Source: Candidatus Avimonas faecium (GTDB lineage Bacteria; Bacillota; Clostridia; Oscillospirales; Acutalibacteraceae). Taken from it: a DNA stretch of 49,493 bases. The notes beneath the pieces are model-generated. The model worked only from the letters and a program-made list of their open reading frames with translations, did not search any database and was not told the DNA's origin. Position 1 is the first letter of the stretch. Each line of letters opens with the position of its first letter. A program made the translations under genes and the position numbers. Of this stretch, positions 33,779-42,355 are shown in pieces. Location: NCBI GenBank assembly GCA_904419005.1, contig CAJFQI010000009.1:1-49493 (forward strand). Direction: 5' to 3'.

Positions 33779-33811
33779 AGCGCTCTTCCATCCCCGGATA
33801 TAACGAGGCAG

Positions 33812-33850
33812 GGGATGCCGCAAAATGCAGAATTTTGCGGCATCCCTATT
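33812..33850 (+). terminator. intrinsic terminator after EF-G-like gene
   Basis: Perfect 15-bp stem GGGATGCCGCAAAAT with complement, loop GCAGA, then TATTTAT. Confidence 0.8.
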
Positions 33851-33935
33851 TATGCTGACATCCCCCCGGGCGGGGCGAAAAAAGGGCGCCGGTTTGGCAT
33901 GAAACCCGGCGCCCAATAAGGCGAAGGAGAAGGCA

Positions 33936-34568
33936 ATGGCTATCTTTTATTTAATCCGTCATGGAGAAACAGATTATGAGCCGGTGGAATCCCTCGGCTT
34001 TATCGGCCATGGGAGGGATCTGGCGCCCCTGACCGCCCTCGGCATCCGGCAACTGGAGCGGACGGCGAGGGATCCCCGCCTGCAGGGCTGCGGGCGGCTG
34101 CTTTGTTCCCCCTATACCCGCGCCATGCAGAGCGCGTCCATCCTTTCCCGCCGGCTGGACATCCCTCTGACGGTGGAGGTGGAACTGCATGAATGGCTGC
34201 ACGACACCTCCTTTCAGGCGCAGACCATGGACCGGATCACGCCGCTGTGCGAGGATTTCCTTGCCTGCCGCGGCGCATGGCCCCATGGAGAAACGCGGCC
34301 CTGGGAACAGATAGCGGATCTCCAGCGCCGCCTGGCCGGGGTGATGGCGCGCTATCAGGCGGAGGAGCGGGTGATCGTGGTCTGCCATGCGATGCTGATC
34401 CACTCTCTGGCGAATCCCCCAGCTGCCGGCCTTCCCCTGCGCTGGGAGGTAGCCGGAGACCGCTTTGACGGGGAGCCGTTTTCCATGGCCGGCGACCTGC
34501 GGAACGGGGAGATCGTGGAAATTTACACCGAAAGCCGGCAGATGGATTCCGAGGAGCGGCCATGCTGA
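33936..34568 (+). CDS. histidine phosphatase superfamily (phosphoglycerate mutase-like) protein
   Basis: A 210-residue cytosolic protein with the RHG motif at R8-H9-G10 (FYLIRHGET), a second arginine in CSPYTRAMQSA, and the second histidine in VVCHAMLIHSL. This is the branch-1 histidine phosphatase fold: a phosphohistidine intermediate forms on H9. The substrate could be a phosphosugar, a nucleotide or a cofactor precursor; sequence does not decide. The start follows AAGGAGAAGGC. Monocistronic after the EF-G terminator; no terminator is seen downstream before the convergent pdxR. Confidence 0.88.
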   Translation: MAIFYLIRHGETDYEPVESLGFIGHGRDLAPLTALGIRQLERTARDPRLQGCGRLLCSPYTRAMQSASILSRRLDIPLTVEVELHEWLHDTSFQAQTMDRITPLCEDFLACRGAWPHGETRPWEQIADLQRRLAGVMARYQAEERVIVVCHAMLIHSLANPPAAGLPLRWEVAGDRFDGEPFSMAGDLRNGEIVEIYTESRQMDSEERPC

Positions 34569-34776
34569 CGGCCGGAGCAGGGCAAAGAGGCGGGAACAGC
34601 ATAGGAGCAGGGGAATGGATGAGGGCTCGTACCGGTAAGGCGTGAAGCGGGGCCGCCGGTAGCAATCGCCGTCGATTTTCCAGAGGGGGTGCTGGGCGGT
34701 AACGCTGCGGCGCCCCTTTTTACAGCCTCTTGAAGAGGGACGGGATGTCTGCCGGGCTGCGGCAAGAGGCGCACGG

Positions 34777-36177
34777 CTATAACCTCCATGCTTCGGCAAG
34801 CCGCTCCGCCGCTTGGGAAAGCTGCTCGGCTGAAAAACCGGCGTAACCAAGCACGACGCCCCCGTTTCCTGCCGGGGCTGTCCCTTGCCAGTAATAGGAG
34901 GATAGGCCGTATACCCGTACCCCTGCCGCCTCGGCGCAGGAGACCAGCTCCCCTTCCTCTTGCCCCCGGACGCTCAGCAGCAGGTGCAGGCCGGTATCCG
35001 CCCCCCGTATGCGCAGCCTCCCGGCGGGGTCGCGCCGGGAGAAGGCGGCCAGGAGGCCGTCCCGCAGCGCTTTGTAGCGGTTGCGCATCCGGCTGAGATG
35101 CCGCTCAAAGGTTCCTTCCGCCAAAAAGCGGCGGAGCACCTGCTGTTCAAAGCTGGGGACCGTTGAGGAATAAAAGAGGAAATCCCGCCGGTAAACCGCC
35201 AGCAGGGGGGCGGGAAGCACCATATACCCGATCCGCAGGGAGGGGGCCAGGGTCTTGGCAAAGGTGTTGAAATAGATCACCCTTCCGCCGGTATCGCCGC
35301 CCTGCATGGCCGGGATCGGCCGCCCGGAAAAACGGAATTCGCTGTCGTAGTCGTCTTCCAGGATATAACGCCCCTCCTCTTCCAGCGCCCAGCGCAGAAG
35401 CTCCGCCCGCCGGCGGACCGGCATCACGGTGCCGAGCGGGAAATGGTGGGAGGGCGTGACATGGACGATCTGCGCCCCGCTGCGCCGCAGACGGTCCACC
35501 CGCAGCCCGTCCCCGTCCAGCTCCACCGGGACCACGTCGGCGCCGCCGCCTTCCAGGATACGGCGGGTTTTGGGATAGCCGGGGTTCTCCACGGCATACC
35601 GCTTTTCCCGCCCAAGGAGCTGGATCGCCAGTCCCAGCAGGTATTCCGAGCCGGCGCCGACCACGATTTGTTCCGGGGCGGCGAGAATCCCCCGGTACTC
35701 CCGCAGATACCGGGCAATTTCGGCCCGCAGGGCGGGATCCCCCTGCGGATGGACAGCTTGGAGCAGGCCGCGGCTGTCCTGACAGAGGATTTCCCGGGTG
35801 AGCTTGGCCCAGACCGAAAAGGGGAAATGGTCGGTGTCTACGCCGCCGGTGTGCAGGTCAAACAGCGGGGCCGGCGGGGCCGGAGGCTCCGCCGGAAGGA
35901 CGGGCGGTTCCTCGCGCGCGGCCCGCGGGGGCGCTTCCAGCTTTTGGACATAATAGCCGCTCCGGGGCCGGGCGAGGAGGTAGCCCTCCGCCGCCAATTG
36001 CCCGTACGCGGTCTCCACGGTGTTTTGGCTGATTTTCAGGTGGGCGCAAAGCGCCCGCTTTGAGGGCATCTTTTCCCCGGCGGCCAGCCGCCCGGCTTCG
36101 ATTTCCTGCCGGATATAGCGGTAAATCTGCTCGTATAAAGGCATTTTTTTGGCATCCTGCAAGGGGATGGTCAGCAC
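34777..36177 (-). CDS. pdxR: MocR-type regulator PdxR (GntR HTH fused to aminotransferase domain)
   Basis: 466 residues. The N-terminal GntR winged helix (about 12-75: PLYEQIYRYIRQEIEAGRL, MPSKRALCAHLKISQNTVETAYGQL) is joined by a Pro-rich linker to a fold-type I aminotransferase domain with the PLP lysine K308 (FNTFAKTLAPSLRIGY). The start is the GTG at 36177 with AAGAAGG 8 bases ahead; a TTG 12 codons upstream has no site and would sit in the operator. It is divergent from pdxST. By analogy with known PdxR proteins it senses PLP and activates pdxST (inference for this organism). Confidence 0.92.
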   Translation of the reverse strand: MLTIPLQDAKKMPLYEQIYRYIRQEIEAGRLAAGEKMPSKRALCAHLKISQNTVETAYGQLAAEGYLLARPRSGYYVQKLEAPPRAAREEPPVLPAEPPAPPAPLFDLHTGGVDTDHFPFSVWAKLTREILCQDSRGLLQAVHPQGDPALRAEIARYLREYRGILAAPEQIVVGAGSEYLLGLAIQLLGREKRYAVENPGYPKTRRILEGGGADVVPVELDGDGLRVDRLRRSGAQIVHVTPSHHFPLGTVMPVRRRAELLRWALEEEGRYILEDDYDSEFRFSGRPIPAMQGGDTGGRVIYFNTFAKTLAPSLRIGYMVLPAPLLAVYRRDFLFYSSTVPSFEQQVLRRFLAEGTFERHLSRMRNRYKALRDGLLAAFSRRDPAGRLRIRGADTGLHLLLSVRGQEEGELVSCAEAAGVRVYGLSSYYWQGTAPAGNGGVVLGYAGFSAEQLSQAAERLAEAWRL

Positions 36178-36216
36178 AGCGATCGCCTTCTTCCTTTCCG
36201 TGGCTTGAATCAATAC

Positions 36217-36278
36217 AAACTGGCATCATAAAATAGTTGCAAACTGGCTATTTTATTCAGGCCAGTTTTTTCTATAAT
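36217..36278 (+). promoter_or_regulatory. pdxST promoter with PdxR-type half-sites
   Basis: AAACTGGC occurs at 36217-36224 and 36241-36248 in direct orientation (24 bp apart) and inverted at 36261-36268 (GCCAGTTT). The -10 TATAAT is at 36273-36278; the -35 region is poor, as expected for an activated promoter. Two direct repeats plus an inverted one is the arrangement reported for MocR/PdxR targets. Confidence 0.75.
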
Positions 36279-36387
36279 AAAGCGTAAACAGGGAATCCGT
36301 CAAGAGGGGATGGGACGGCGGGAACGCCTCGCCGGTACGCCCGGCATCCACCAAAGCGGAAAACCGACCGAGAAGGAGTCGATACAG

Positions 36388-37272
36388 GTGCCAACACAAA
36401 AAAACGAACGGTACGAACTCAATAAAAACCTGGCTCAGATGCTGAAAGGCGGCGTCATTATGGACGTCACCACGCCGGAGCAGGCGCAAATCGCGGAGCA
36501 GGCCGGCGCCTGCGCGGTCATGGCGCTGGAGCGCATCCCCGCTGATATCCGTGCGGCGGGCGGTGTCTCCCGGATGAGCGACCCCAAAATGATCAAGGGC
36601 ATCCAGCAGGCGGTGTCGATCCCCGTCATGGCCAAGGTGCGCATCGGCCATATCGCGGAGGCGCAGATCCTGCAGGCGATTGAGATCGACTACATTGACG
36701 AGAGCGAGGTGCTCTCCCCGGCGGATGATCTATATCATATCGACAAGACCCAGTTTGATGTCCCCTTTGTCTGCGGGGCGAAGGACTTGGGCGAGGCGCT
36801 CCGGCGGATCGCGGAGGGCGCGTCGATGATCCGCACCAAGGGCGAGCCGGGCACCGGCGACGTAGTGCAGGCGGTGCGGCACATGCGAAAAATGAACGCC
36901 GAGATACGCCGCCTCCAGTCGATGCGGGAGGATGAGCTGTTCCAGGCTGCCAAGGAGCTGATGGTTCCCTACGACCTCGTGATGTATGTACATGAGCACG
37001 GCCGGCTGCCGGTGGTTAATTTTGCCGCCGGCGGGGTGGCCACCCCGGCCGACGCGGCGCTGATGATGCAGCTCGGCGCGGAAGGCGTGTTCGTCGGCTC
37101 CGGCATCTTCAAATCGGGGAACCCGGCCAAGAGGGCCGCGGCCATCGTTCAGGCGGTGACCAATTACAACGACCCGAAGCGGCTGGCGGAGTTGTCCGAG
37201 GACCTCGGGGAAGCGATGGTCGGCATCAACGAGCAGGAAATCGAGCTGCTGATGGCCGAGCGGGGGAAATAA
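36388..37272 (+). CDS. pdxS: pyridoxal 5'-phosphate synthase, lyase subunit
   Basis: 294 residues, the standard PdxS (SNZ) length. It builds PLP from ribose 5-phosphate, glyceraldehyde 3-phosphate and ammonia, working as a dodecamer with PdxT. Motifs: [14 protein letters not shown] at the N-terminus, the lysine K83 in [25 protein letters not shown] (phosphate binding and second lysine) and [21 protein letters not shown]. The start is the GTG at 36388 with GAAGGAG 8-9 bases ahead; the open frame upstream is not conserved. pdxT follows after 3 bp. Confidence 0.97.
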   Translation: MPTQKNERYELNKNLAQMLKGGVIMDVTTPEQAQIAEQAGACAVMALERIPADIRAAGGVSRMSDPKMIKGIQQAVSIPVMAKVRIGHIAEAQILQAIEIDYIDESEVLSPADDLYHIDKTQFDVPFVCGAKDLGEALRRIAEGASMIRTKGEPGTGDVVQAVRHMRKMNAEIRRLQSMREDELFQAAKELMVPYDLVMYVHEHGRLPVVNFAAGGVATPADAALMMQLGAEGVFVGSGIFKSGNPAKRAAAIVQAVTNYNDPKRLAELSEDLGEAMVGINEQEIELLMAERGK

Positions 37273-37275
37273 GGG

Positions 37276-37851
37276 ATGACCATAGCGATACTGGCCGTGC
37301 AGGGCGCCTTTGCCGAGCACGGCGCAATGCTGGACCGCCTGGGCGCGGCGCATTTTGAAATCCGGCAGAAGGCAGACCTGGCCCGCCCGTTTGACGGCCT
37401 GATCCTGCCTGGCGGGGAAAGCACGGTGATGAACAAGCTCCTCCGGGATTTGGAGCTGTTCGCGCCGCTGAAGGAAAGGCTGGACGGCGGGCTGCCCGTG
37501 TTCGGCACCTGTGCGGGGCTGATCCTCCTGGCCGATCGGGTAGAGGGGGGCGAACGCTGCTTCGGCGGGATGGATATGGCCGCGCGGCGCAATGCCTACG
37601 GGCGGCAGCTCGGCTCTTTCCGCACGGATGCGCCCTTTGCCGGCAGAATGGTGCCGATGGTGTTCATCCGTGCGCCGTATATCACCCAAGCGGGGCCGGA
37701 GGTGGAGATCCTGGCGGAGACGGGCGGGCATATCGTCGCCGCCCGGCAAGGAAACCGCCTGGCAACCGCCTTTCACCCCGAGCTGACCGAGGATACCACG
37801 GTCCACGCTTATTTTTTGAAGATGGCGGGAATGGGGGAGCCCGCGATATAG
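37276..37851 (+). CDS. pdxT: pyridoxal 5'-phosphate synthase, glutaminase subunit
   Basis: 191 residues, class I glutamine amidotransferase fold. The catalytic triad is C79 (FGTCAGL), H167 and E169 (TAFHPELTEDT), with the oxyanion/substrate motif LPGGESTVM. It supplies ammonia to PdxS through the complex. ATG just 3 bp after the pdxS stop, with AAGGG overlapping the pdxS end. A terminator follows at 37865. Confidence 0.96.
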   Translation: MTIAILAVQGAFAEHGAMLDRLGAAHFEIRQKADLARPFDGLILPGGESTVMNKLLRDLELFAPLKERLDGGLPVFGTCAGLILLADRVEGGERCFGGMDMAARRNAYGRQLGSFRTDAPFAGRMVPMVFIRAPYITQAGPEVEILAETGGHIVAARQGNRLATAFHPELTEDTTVHAYFLKMAGMGEPAI

Positions 37852-37864
37852 GAAAATGGTAAAA

Positions 37865-37918
37865 AAGCAGCGCTTTGAGTGTGGCCGTAGCCAATCAAGG
37901 CGCTGCTTCGTTTTCTTT
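37865..37918 (+). terminator. intrinsic terminator of pdxST
   Basis: Stem AAGCAGCGCTTTGA / TCAAGGCGCTGCTT (one G-U) with a 16-base loop, then CGTTTTCTTT. Confidence 0.82.
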
Positions 37919-38027
37919 GCGTTTTTATGCTGGCGCTTGCTTCAAAGGGACAGATTCTCTATAGTTCGAAATTTGGATCGGCTGCTTAAAGGGCACAGCA
38001 AAACCGGAGCGGAGCCGTTACCGGATA

Positions 38028-38057
38028 AAAGAAAGCGGCGCGTTGCCGCGCCGCTTT
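38028..38057 (-). terminator. intrinsic terminator of metH (minus strand)
   Basis: Perfect 11-bp stem AAAGCGGCGCG / CGCGCCGCTTT with a TTGC loop; on the minus strand it is followed by CTTTTATCC. It begins 3 bp after the metH stop codon. Confidence 0.85.
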
Positions 38058-38059
38058 GC

Positions 38060-40462
38060 CTATTTGCCGATGATCTGCCGGGCGATATCGACCGATTCCT
38101 TCGCGTCCTTGGCATAGTAGTCCGCGCCGATTTTCTTCGCATATTCGGGGGTCAGCACTGCGCCGCCCACCAAGATCCTGGCGGGGACGCGGTTTTCGTG
38201 CAGCAGGGCAATGGTCTTTTCCATGCTCTTGAGGGTGGTGGTCATTAGGGCGCTCAGCCCTACGATATCCGCCTTATGGCGGAGGGCCGCGTCCACCACG
38301 GCTTGGTATTCCACGTCCCGGCCGAGGTCGATCACCGTGTACCCGTAATTTTCAAGCAACACCTTTACAATATTTTTGCCGATGTCGTGGATATCTCCCT
38401 TGACCGTTGCCAGCACGATCACGCCCTTGCTCACCGCAGGCTGGTCGCCGGAGGAAAGCTTCGCCTTGATCACGTCAAACGCCGCCTGGGCCGCGCCGGC
38501 CGCTTGGATGAGCTGCGGCAGGAAGAGCGTCCCCTTTTCAAATGCCGTGCCGGTGCGGTCCAGCGCGGGGATCAATAGGGTGTCCACAATCTCCATTGCG
38601 TCGGTGGTTTCCAGCAGGGAAGCGGTCAGACGGGCCGCTTCGGCCTTCAGGCCGTTTTCCACCGCATATGCCAGGCCCTCTTGGGGCGGCTTCGCGGCTG
38701 CCTCGCTTGCCGCCGGAGCTGCTGGGGCGGGAGGGGCGGCCGTTTTCATCCCCGCATAGGCGGCGATGTATTTCTGGGCGCCGGGATCCAGGTTATACAG
38801 CAGATGGTATGCCTGTACCGCGCCGGTCATTGCCGGAACGTTGGGGTTGATGATCGGCAGGTCCAGCCCATGCGCCAGGGCGAGGGTGAGGAAGGTCTGG
38901 TTGACCAGCTCCCGATTGGGCAGGCCGAAGGAAATGTTGGATACCCCGAGCACGGTCTTCAGCCCCAGCTCCTCCTTGACCATCCGCAGCGCGCGAAGGG
39001 TTTCCCGGGCCGCGGCCTGTTCGGCGGAGGCGGTCAGGGTCAGGCAGTCGATAAAGACGTTCTGCCGCGGAATCCCGAGCGACAGCGCCCGATCCAATAT
39101 CCGCCGGGCAATGGTGAGGCGCTCTTCCGCCGTGGCGGGGATGCCGTTTTTGTCCAGGGTCAGGCCGACGACGGCCGCGCCGTATTTTTTCACCAGCGGC
39201 AGGACCGCGTCCAGCGACTCACCGTCCCCGTTGACCGAGTTGACGATCGCCCGGCCGTGATAGAGCCGCAGCCCCGCTTCCAGTGCCCGGGGATCGGAGG
39301 AATCGAGCTGCAGGGGCGCATCGGTTACGCTTTGCAGGGCATGGACGCAGCGGGCCATCATCGCCGGTTCGTCGATCTCCGGCAGGCCCACGTTGACATC
39401 AAGGATGTCGGCCCCGGCCTCGGTCTGCTGGAGCGCCTGGTTTAGGATATAGTCCACGTCCTCCCGCAGAAGGGCGGCCTTGAACAGCTTTTTGCCGGTG
39501 GGGTTGATCCGTTCGCCGATAATCCGCGCCCGGTCAATCGGCACCACGCGGGTGGCGCTGCACACGGCGGCATTTGGCTGATGTGCGCGGGGCGGGGGCG
39601 CGGGCAGCTCCGCCAGCGCCCTCTTGAGCGCGGCGATCGTTTCAGGGGTGGTGCCGCAGCAGCCGCCTAAGATTTGGACTCCCTTTTTTGCCAGCGCCGC
39701 GGCCGAGGCGGCAAACTGCGCCGGCGAGACGCTGTATTCCCCGGTCGCCGGATCGGGAAGCCCGGCGTTTGGCTTGACGACCAGCGGCAGGTGCGTCCAC
39801 TCCAGCAGCTCGTCCACCAGGGGGGGGAGCTCGTCCGGGCCGAGGGAGCAGTTGATTCCCAATGCGTCCACGCCGAGCCCTTCCAGCGTCAGCGCCATCG
39901 AGGGGACGCCGCAGCCGGTGAAGGTGCGGCGGTTTTGCTCAAACGTCATTGTACAGAGGATGGGGAGCGTGCTGTTCTCTTTGGCAGCCAGTACGGCGGC
40001 CCGCGCTTCCCCAAGGTCGGTCAGGGTTTCAAGCACAATCAGGTCGGCCCCGGCTTTTGCCCCGGCTTCCACCTGCTCGCGGAAGATGCCGACTGCCTCT
40101 TCAAAGGAAAGGCTGCCGGCCGGCGCCAAAAGCTGGCCGATCGGGCCGATATCAAGCGCGACCAGGCAGCCGGTTCCCTCCGCCGCCCGGCGGGCGATGG
40201 AAACGCCCGCGGCGACGACCTCCGCCGCCGCATGGCCGGAGCCGGCCAGCTTGTGCCGGTTCGCCCCGAAGGTGTTGGCGTAGATCACATCCGCCCCGGC
40301 TTGGATATACGCGCGGTGGACGGCGAGGATCTGCTCGGGGTTGGTGAGGTTCAGCAGCTCGGGGACCGCGCCGAGGGGCAGCCCCGCTTTTTGGAGCATC
40401 GTACCCATCGCCCCGTCAAGCAGGACGAACGGTTTCTTTTTGAAAAGCGTGGGAAAGTCCAC
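38060..40462 (-). CDS. metH: cobalamin-dependent methionine synthase without activation domain
   Basis: 800 residues against about 1,200 for full MetH. Order: homocysteine-binding zinc domain (FVLLDGAMGTMLQ, GINCSLGPDELP, GGCCGTTPETI), methyltetrahydrofolate-binding domain (ARIIGERINPTGKKLFK, LDVNVGLPEIDE), a Pro/Ala linker, cap domain, and B12-binding domain with the lower-ligand motif DIHDIGKN. It transfers methyl from methyl-THF via cobalamin to homocysteine. The S-adenosylmethionine-binding reactivation domain is absent and is replaced by the adjacent gene. The GTG at 40462 is preferred (GAAAGG 9 bases ahead) to one three codons earlier. It overlaps the upstream gene by 47 bp. Confidence 0.95.
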   Translation of the reverse strand: MDFPTLFKKKPFVLLDGAMGTMLQKAGLPLGAVPELLNLTNPEQILAVHRAYIQAGADVIYANTFGANRHKLAGSGHAAAEVVAAGVSIARRAAEGTGCLVALDIGPIGQLLAPAGSLSFEEAVGIFREQVEAGAKAGADLIVLETLTDLGEARAAVLAAKENSTLPILCTMTFEQNRRTFTGCGVPSMALTLEGLGVDALGINCSLGPDELPPLVDELLEWTHLPLVVKPNAGLPDPATGEYSVSPAQFAASAAALAKKGVQILGGCCGTTPETIAALKRALAELPAPPPRAHQPNAAVCSATRVVPIDRARIIGERINPTGKKLFKAALLREDVDYILNQALQQTEAGADILDVNVGLPEIDEPAMMARCVHALQSVTDAPLQLDSSDPRALEAGLRLYHGRAIVNSVNGDGESLDAVLPLVKKYGAAVVGLTLDKNGIPATAEERLTIARRILDRALSLGIPRQNVFIDCLTLTASAEQAAARETLRALRMVKEELGLKTVLGVSNISFGLPNRELVNQTFLTLALAHGLDLPIINPNVPAMTGAVQAYHLLYNLDPGAQKYIAAYAGMKTAAPPAPAAPAASEAAAKPPQEGLAYAVENGLKAEAARLTASLLETTDAMEIVDTLLIPALDRTGTAFEKGTLFLPQLIQAAGAAQAAFDVIKAKLSSGDQPAVSKGVIVLATVKGDIHDIGKNIVKVLLENYGYTVIDLGRDVEYQAVVDAALRHKADIVGLSALMTTTLKSMEKTIALLHENRVPARILVGGAVLTPEYAKKIGADYYAKDAKESVDIARQIIGK

Positions 40463-41210
40463 AGGTTTCACCCTTTCTTTGGAAGGCGCAGCGGCCGTTC
40501 ATGCGGCAGTATCTGCATCCCGTCCGGGATTCGGAGGGGGCAGCGGCGGCCACGCCGAACAGGGCCGTGACCGATTTGCGGGGGGTAAGGATGCTCGCAT
40601 CGGTGGCGCACAGCCCGATCTTCCGCGGCGCGTCCAACGCAGTGAGAAATGCCGCCTGCATCAAGAGCGGCAGGTCGCCGTATCCGGGGCTGAAGCGGGT
40701 AGTAAACTGCGCGCCGGGGAACAGGGGCTTTGCCTGCTGCTCGACTAGGTCGCAGAGCTGCTCTACCCAGGTGGTGGCGCAGCAGTCCATCACCAGGCCG
40801 GCCGCCATATCCCGAAGCTGCGCCCGGCGTATGAGCGCGTCCGTTGGCGCGGAGAGGGTGGCGCACAGCAGCACCGCAGCGGAGCATCCCCGCAGGTGAG
40901 CAGCGATATCCTCCCCCGGCAGGGCCAGCTCGCAGCCGCCCAGCCGCAGAGGGCCTCCCGGTTCGTCCGGTTCCTTGAGCGGAAAAGCGGCAAAGAGCGC
41001 GCGGGGCTGCGCTGTCCCGGCGAGCTCCGCCGAGCAACGGTTCAGCAAATCCTCCGTTGCGGGATCGGGGGTACGGTCCCCATAGCCGAGGTAGCGCAGC
41101 ACTTCCGCCCGGTCAACGGGCGGCATGGCTGCCGGGCGATAGAGCGTCGGCGCGCGGCTGGGCGCCGACGGCGGGAAAGAAGCGTTGGTCTTGTCAAAAG
41201 GCTGGTTCAC
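40416..41210 (-). CDS. stand-alone methionine synthase activation-domain protein
   Basis: 264 residues. The text after about residue 80 resembles the C-terminal activation domain of MetH: VMDCCATTWVEQLCDLVEQQ, the hallmark RFSPGYGDLPLLMQ and PRKSVTALFGVA. The last 40 residues carry cysteines (CRYCRMNGRC, GETC) that may bind metal. It presumably binds S-adenosylmethionine and reactivates cob(II)alamin in the truncated MetH. The start is the GTG at 41210 (AGAGG 6 bases ahead), 13 bp after the metF stop; its own end runs 47 bp into metH, suggesting coupled translation. Confidence 0.85.
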   Translation of the reverse strand: MNQPFDKTNASFPPSAPSRAPTLYRPAAMPPVDRAEVLRYLGYGDRTPDPATEDLLNRCSAELAGTAQPRALFAAFPLKEPDEPGGPLRLGGCELALPGEDIAAHLRGCSAAVLLCATLSAPTDALIRRAQLRDMAAGLVMDCCATTWVEQLCDLVEQQAKPLFPGAQFTTRFSPGYGDLPLLMQAAFLTALDAPRKIGLCATDASILTPRKSVTALFGVAAAAPSESRTGCRYCRMNGRCAFQRKGETCGLSHAFQKETVRPA

Positions 41211-41223
41211 ACGGGGCCTCTTT

Positions 41224-42084
41224 TCACAGCAGCGATGCGACGCTTTCGCTGATACGGCGCGCCACATACGGGTTGTTCATGGTGTACAGATGGATGCCCC
41301 GCACGCCGTTGGAAATCAGGTCCACAATCTGGTCAATCGCGTAGGCGATCCCCGCGTCGCGCAGCGCCTCCGGCCGGCTTTCGTACCGGCTCATGGTCCG
41401 GGAAAATTTGGCGGGCAGGCTCGCGCCGCACAGCGAGACCATCCGCTCAATCTGCTTTTTGTTGGTTACCGGCATGATGCCGGCCTCAATCGGCTGGGTG
41501 ATCCCGGCGATCCGTGCCCGCTCCTGAAAGGCGTAAAACGCGGCGTTGTCAAAGAAGAGCTGAGAAACCAGATGCTCCGCCCCGGCGTCTACCTTTTTCT
41601 TGAGGTTGAGCACGTCCTCAACCAGGGAGTCGCATTCGGTGTGCCCTTCCGGGTAACAGGCCGCCGAAAGGTGAAAGCCGCCCTGCTGCTTGATGAAGGC
41701 GATCAGGTCGCTGGCGTGCCGGAAATCGGTTTTCGGCGGATGGTCGGGGGAGATGTCGCCGCGCAGGGCCAGGATATTCTCAATCCCATTTTCCCGCAGG
41801 AGGCGGAGGTTTTGCAGCACCTCGTCCCTTGTGCTGCTTACGCAGGTCAGATGGGCGAGGGGCTCAATATGATAGGTGTTTTTGATGATGGCAGCAATCT
41901 GGCAGGTGGACTGGTCCGCTACGTTGCCGCCCGCGCCGTAGGTCACGCTGATAAAGTCGGGATGCAGGTCCTGAAGCTGATCAAGCGTGTCGTAGATGGT
42001 GCTGATGGAGCCGTTGCGTTTAGGCGGGAACACCTCAAAGGAGAACACGGTCTGCTTTTTTTCAAATAATTCAGCGATTGACAT
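41224..42084 (-). CDS. metF: methylenetetrahydrofolate reductase
   Basis: 286 residues, FAD-dependent TIM barrel. Motifs: FSFEVFPPKRNGSI at the start, PDFISVTYGAGGN, HLTCVSSTRDEV, ILALRGDISPDHPP and EAGIMPVTNKKQIERM. It makes the methyl-THF used by MetH, so the three-gene minus-strand operon forms one pathway segment. The start is the ATG at 42084 with AAAGGATGG ahead; the 29 upstream codons of open frame are unlike the family. The promoter lies at 42183-42212. Confidence 0.95.
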   Translation of the reverse strand: MSIAELFEKKQTVFSFEVFPPKRNGSISTIYDTLDQLQDLHPDFISVTYGAGGNVADQSTCQIAAIIKNTYHIEPLAHLTCVSSTRDEVLQNLRLLRENGIENILALRGDISPDHPPKTDFRHASDLIAFIKQQGGFHLSAACYPEGHTECDSLVEDVLNLKKKVDAGAEHLVSQLFFDNAAFYAFQERARIAGITQPIEAGIMPVTNKKQIERMVSLCGASLPAKFSRTMSRYESRPEALRDAGIAYAIDQIVDLISNGVRGIHLYTMNNPYVARRISESVASLL

Positions 42085-42182
42085 AGGAGGGCCATCCTTT
42101 CCGGCCGGCGTATTGCCGGCGATTGATCCGCAGGCGCCCTGAGAAGCCGGCGCCAAAGCCGAAAATACCAAGTCTATCTGTT

Positions 42183-42212
42183 ATCATACCACGAATACAG
42201 GGAAAAACGCAA
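42183..42212 (-). promoter_or_regulatory. promoter of metF-metH operon
   Basis: Minus strand: -35 TTGCGT (42212-42207), 18 bp, -10 TATGAT (42188-42183). About 95 bp of leader to the metF start; I see no SAM-riboswitch or T-box pattern in it. Confidence 0.65.
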
Positions 42213-42281
42213 TCTTTTCCGCCTGCAGGGCCGGACTTTTTACTAGGGGCGATATTTATGCCGCAGGCCGCTTCCGCGGGG

Positions 42282-42324
42282 AAAAACCCAAAGGGCCCGG
42301 AGCTGATGCTCCGGGCCCTTTGGG
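42282..42324 (-). terminator. intrinsic terminator of ABC exporter operon (minus strand)
   Basis: Perfect 17-bp stem CCCAAAGGGCCCGGAGC and complement, loop TGAT; on the minus strand a T5 tract follows. Confidence 0.92.
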
Positions 42325-42355
42325 CCGGCAGAGGCTTCCTGCGGCCCTGCCGCGC

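Noticed and set aside
42085-42355. SAM riboswitch or T-box ahead of metF
   Set aside because: The leader is only about 95 nt and no conserved SAM-box or T-box sequence was found; only a promoter and the neighbouring operon's terminator.
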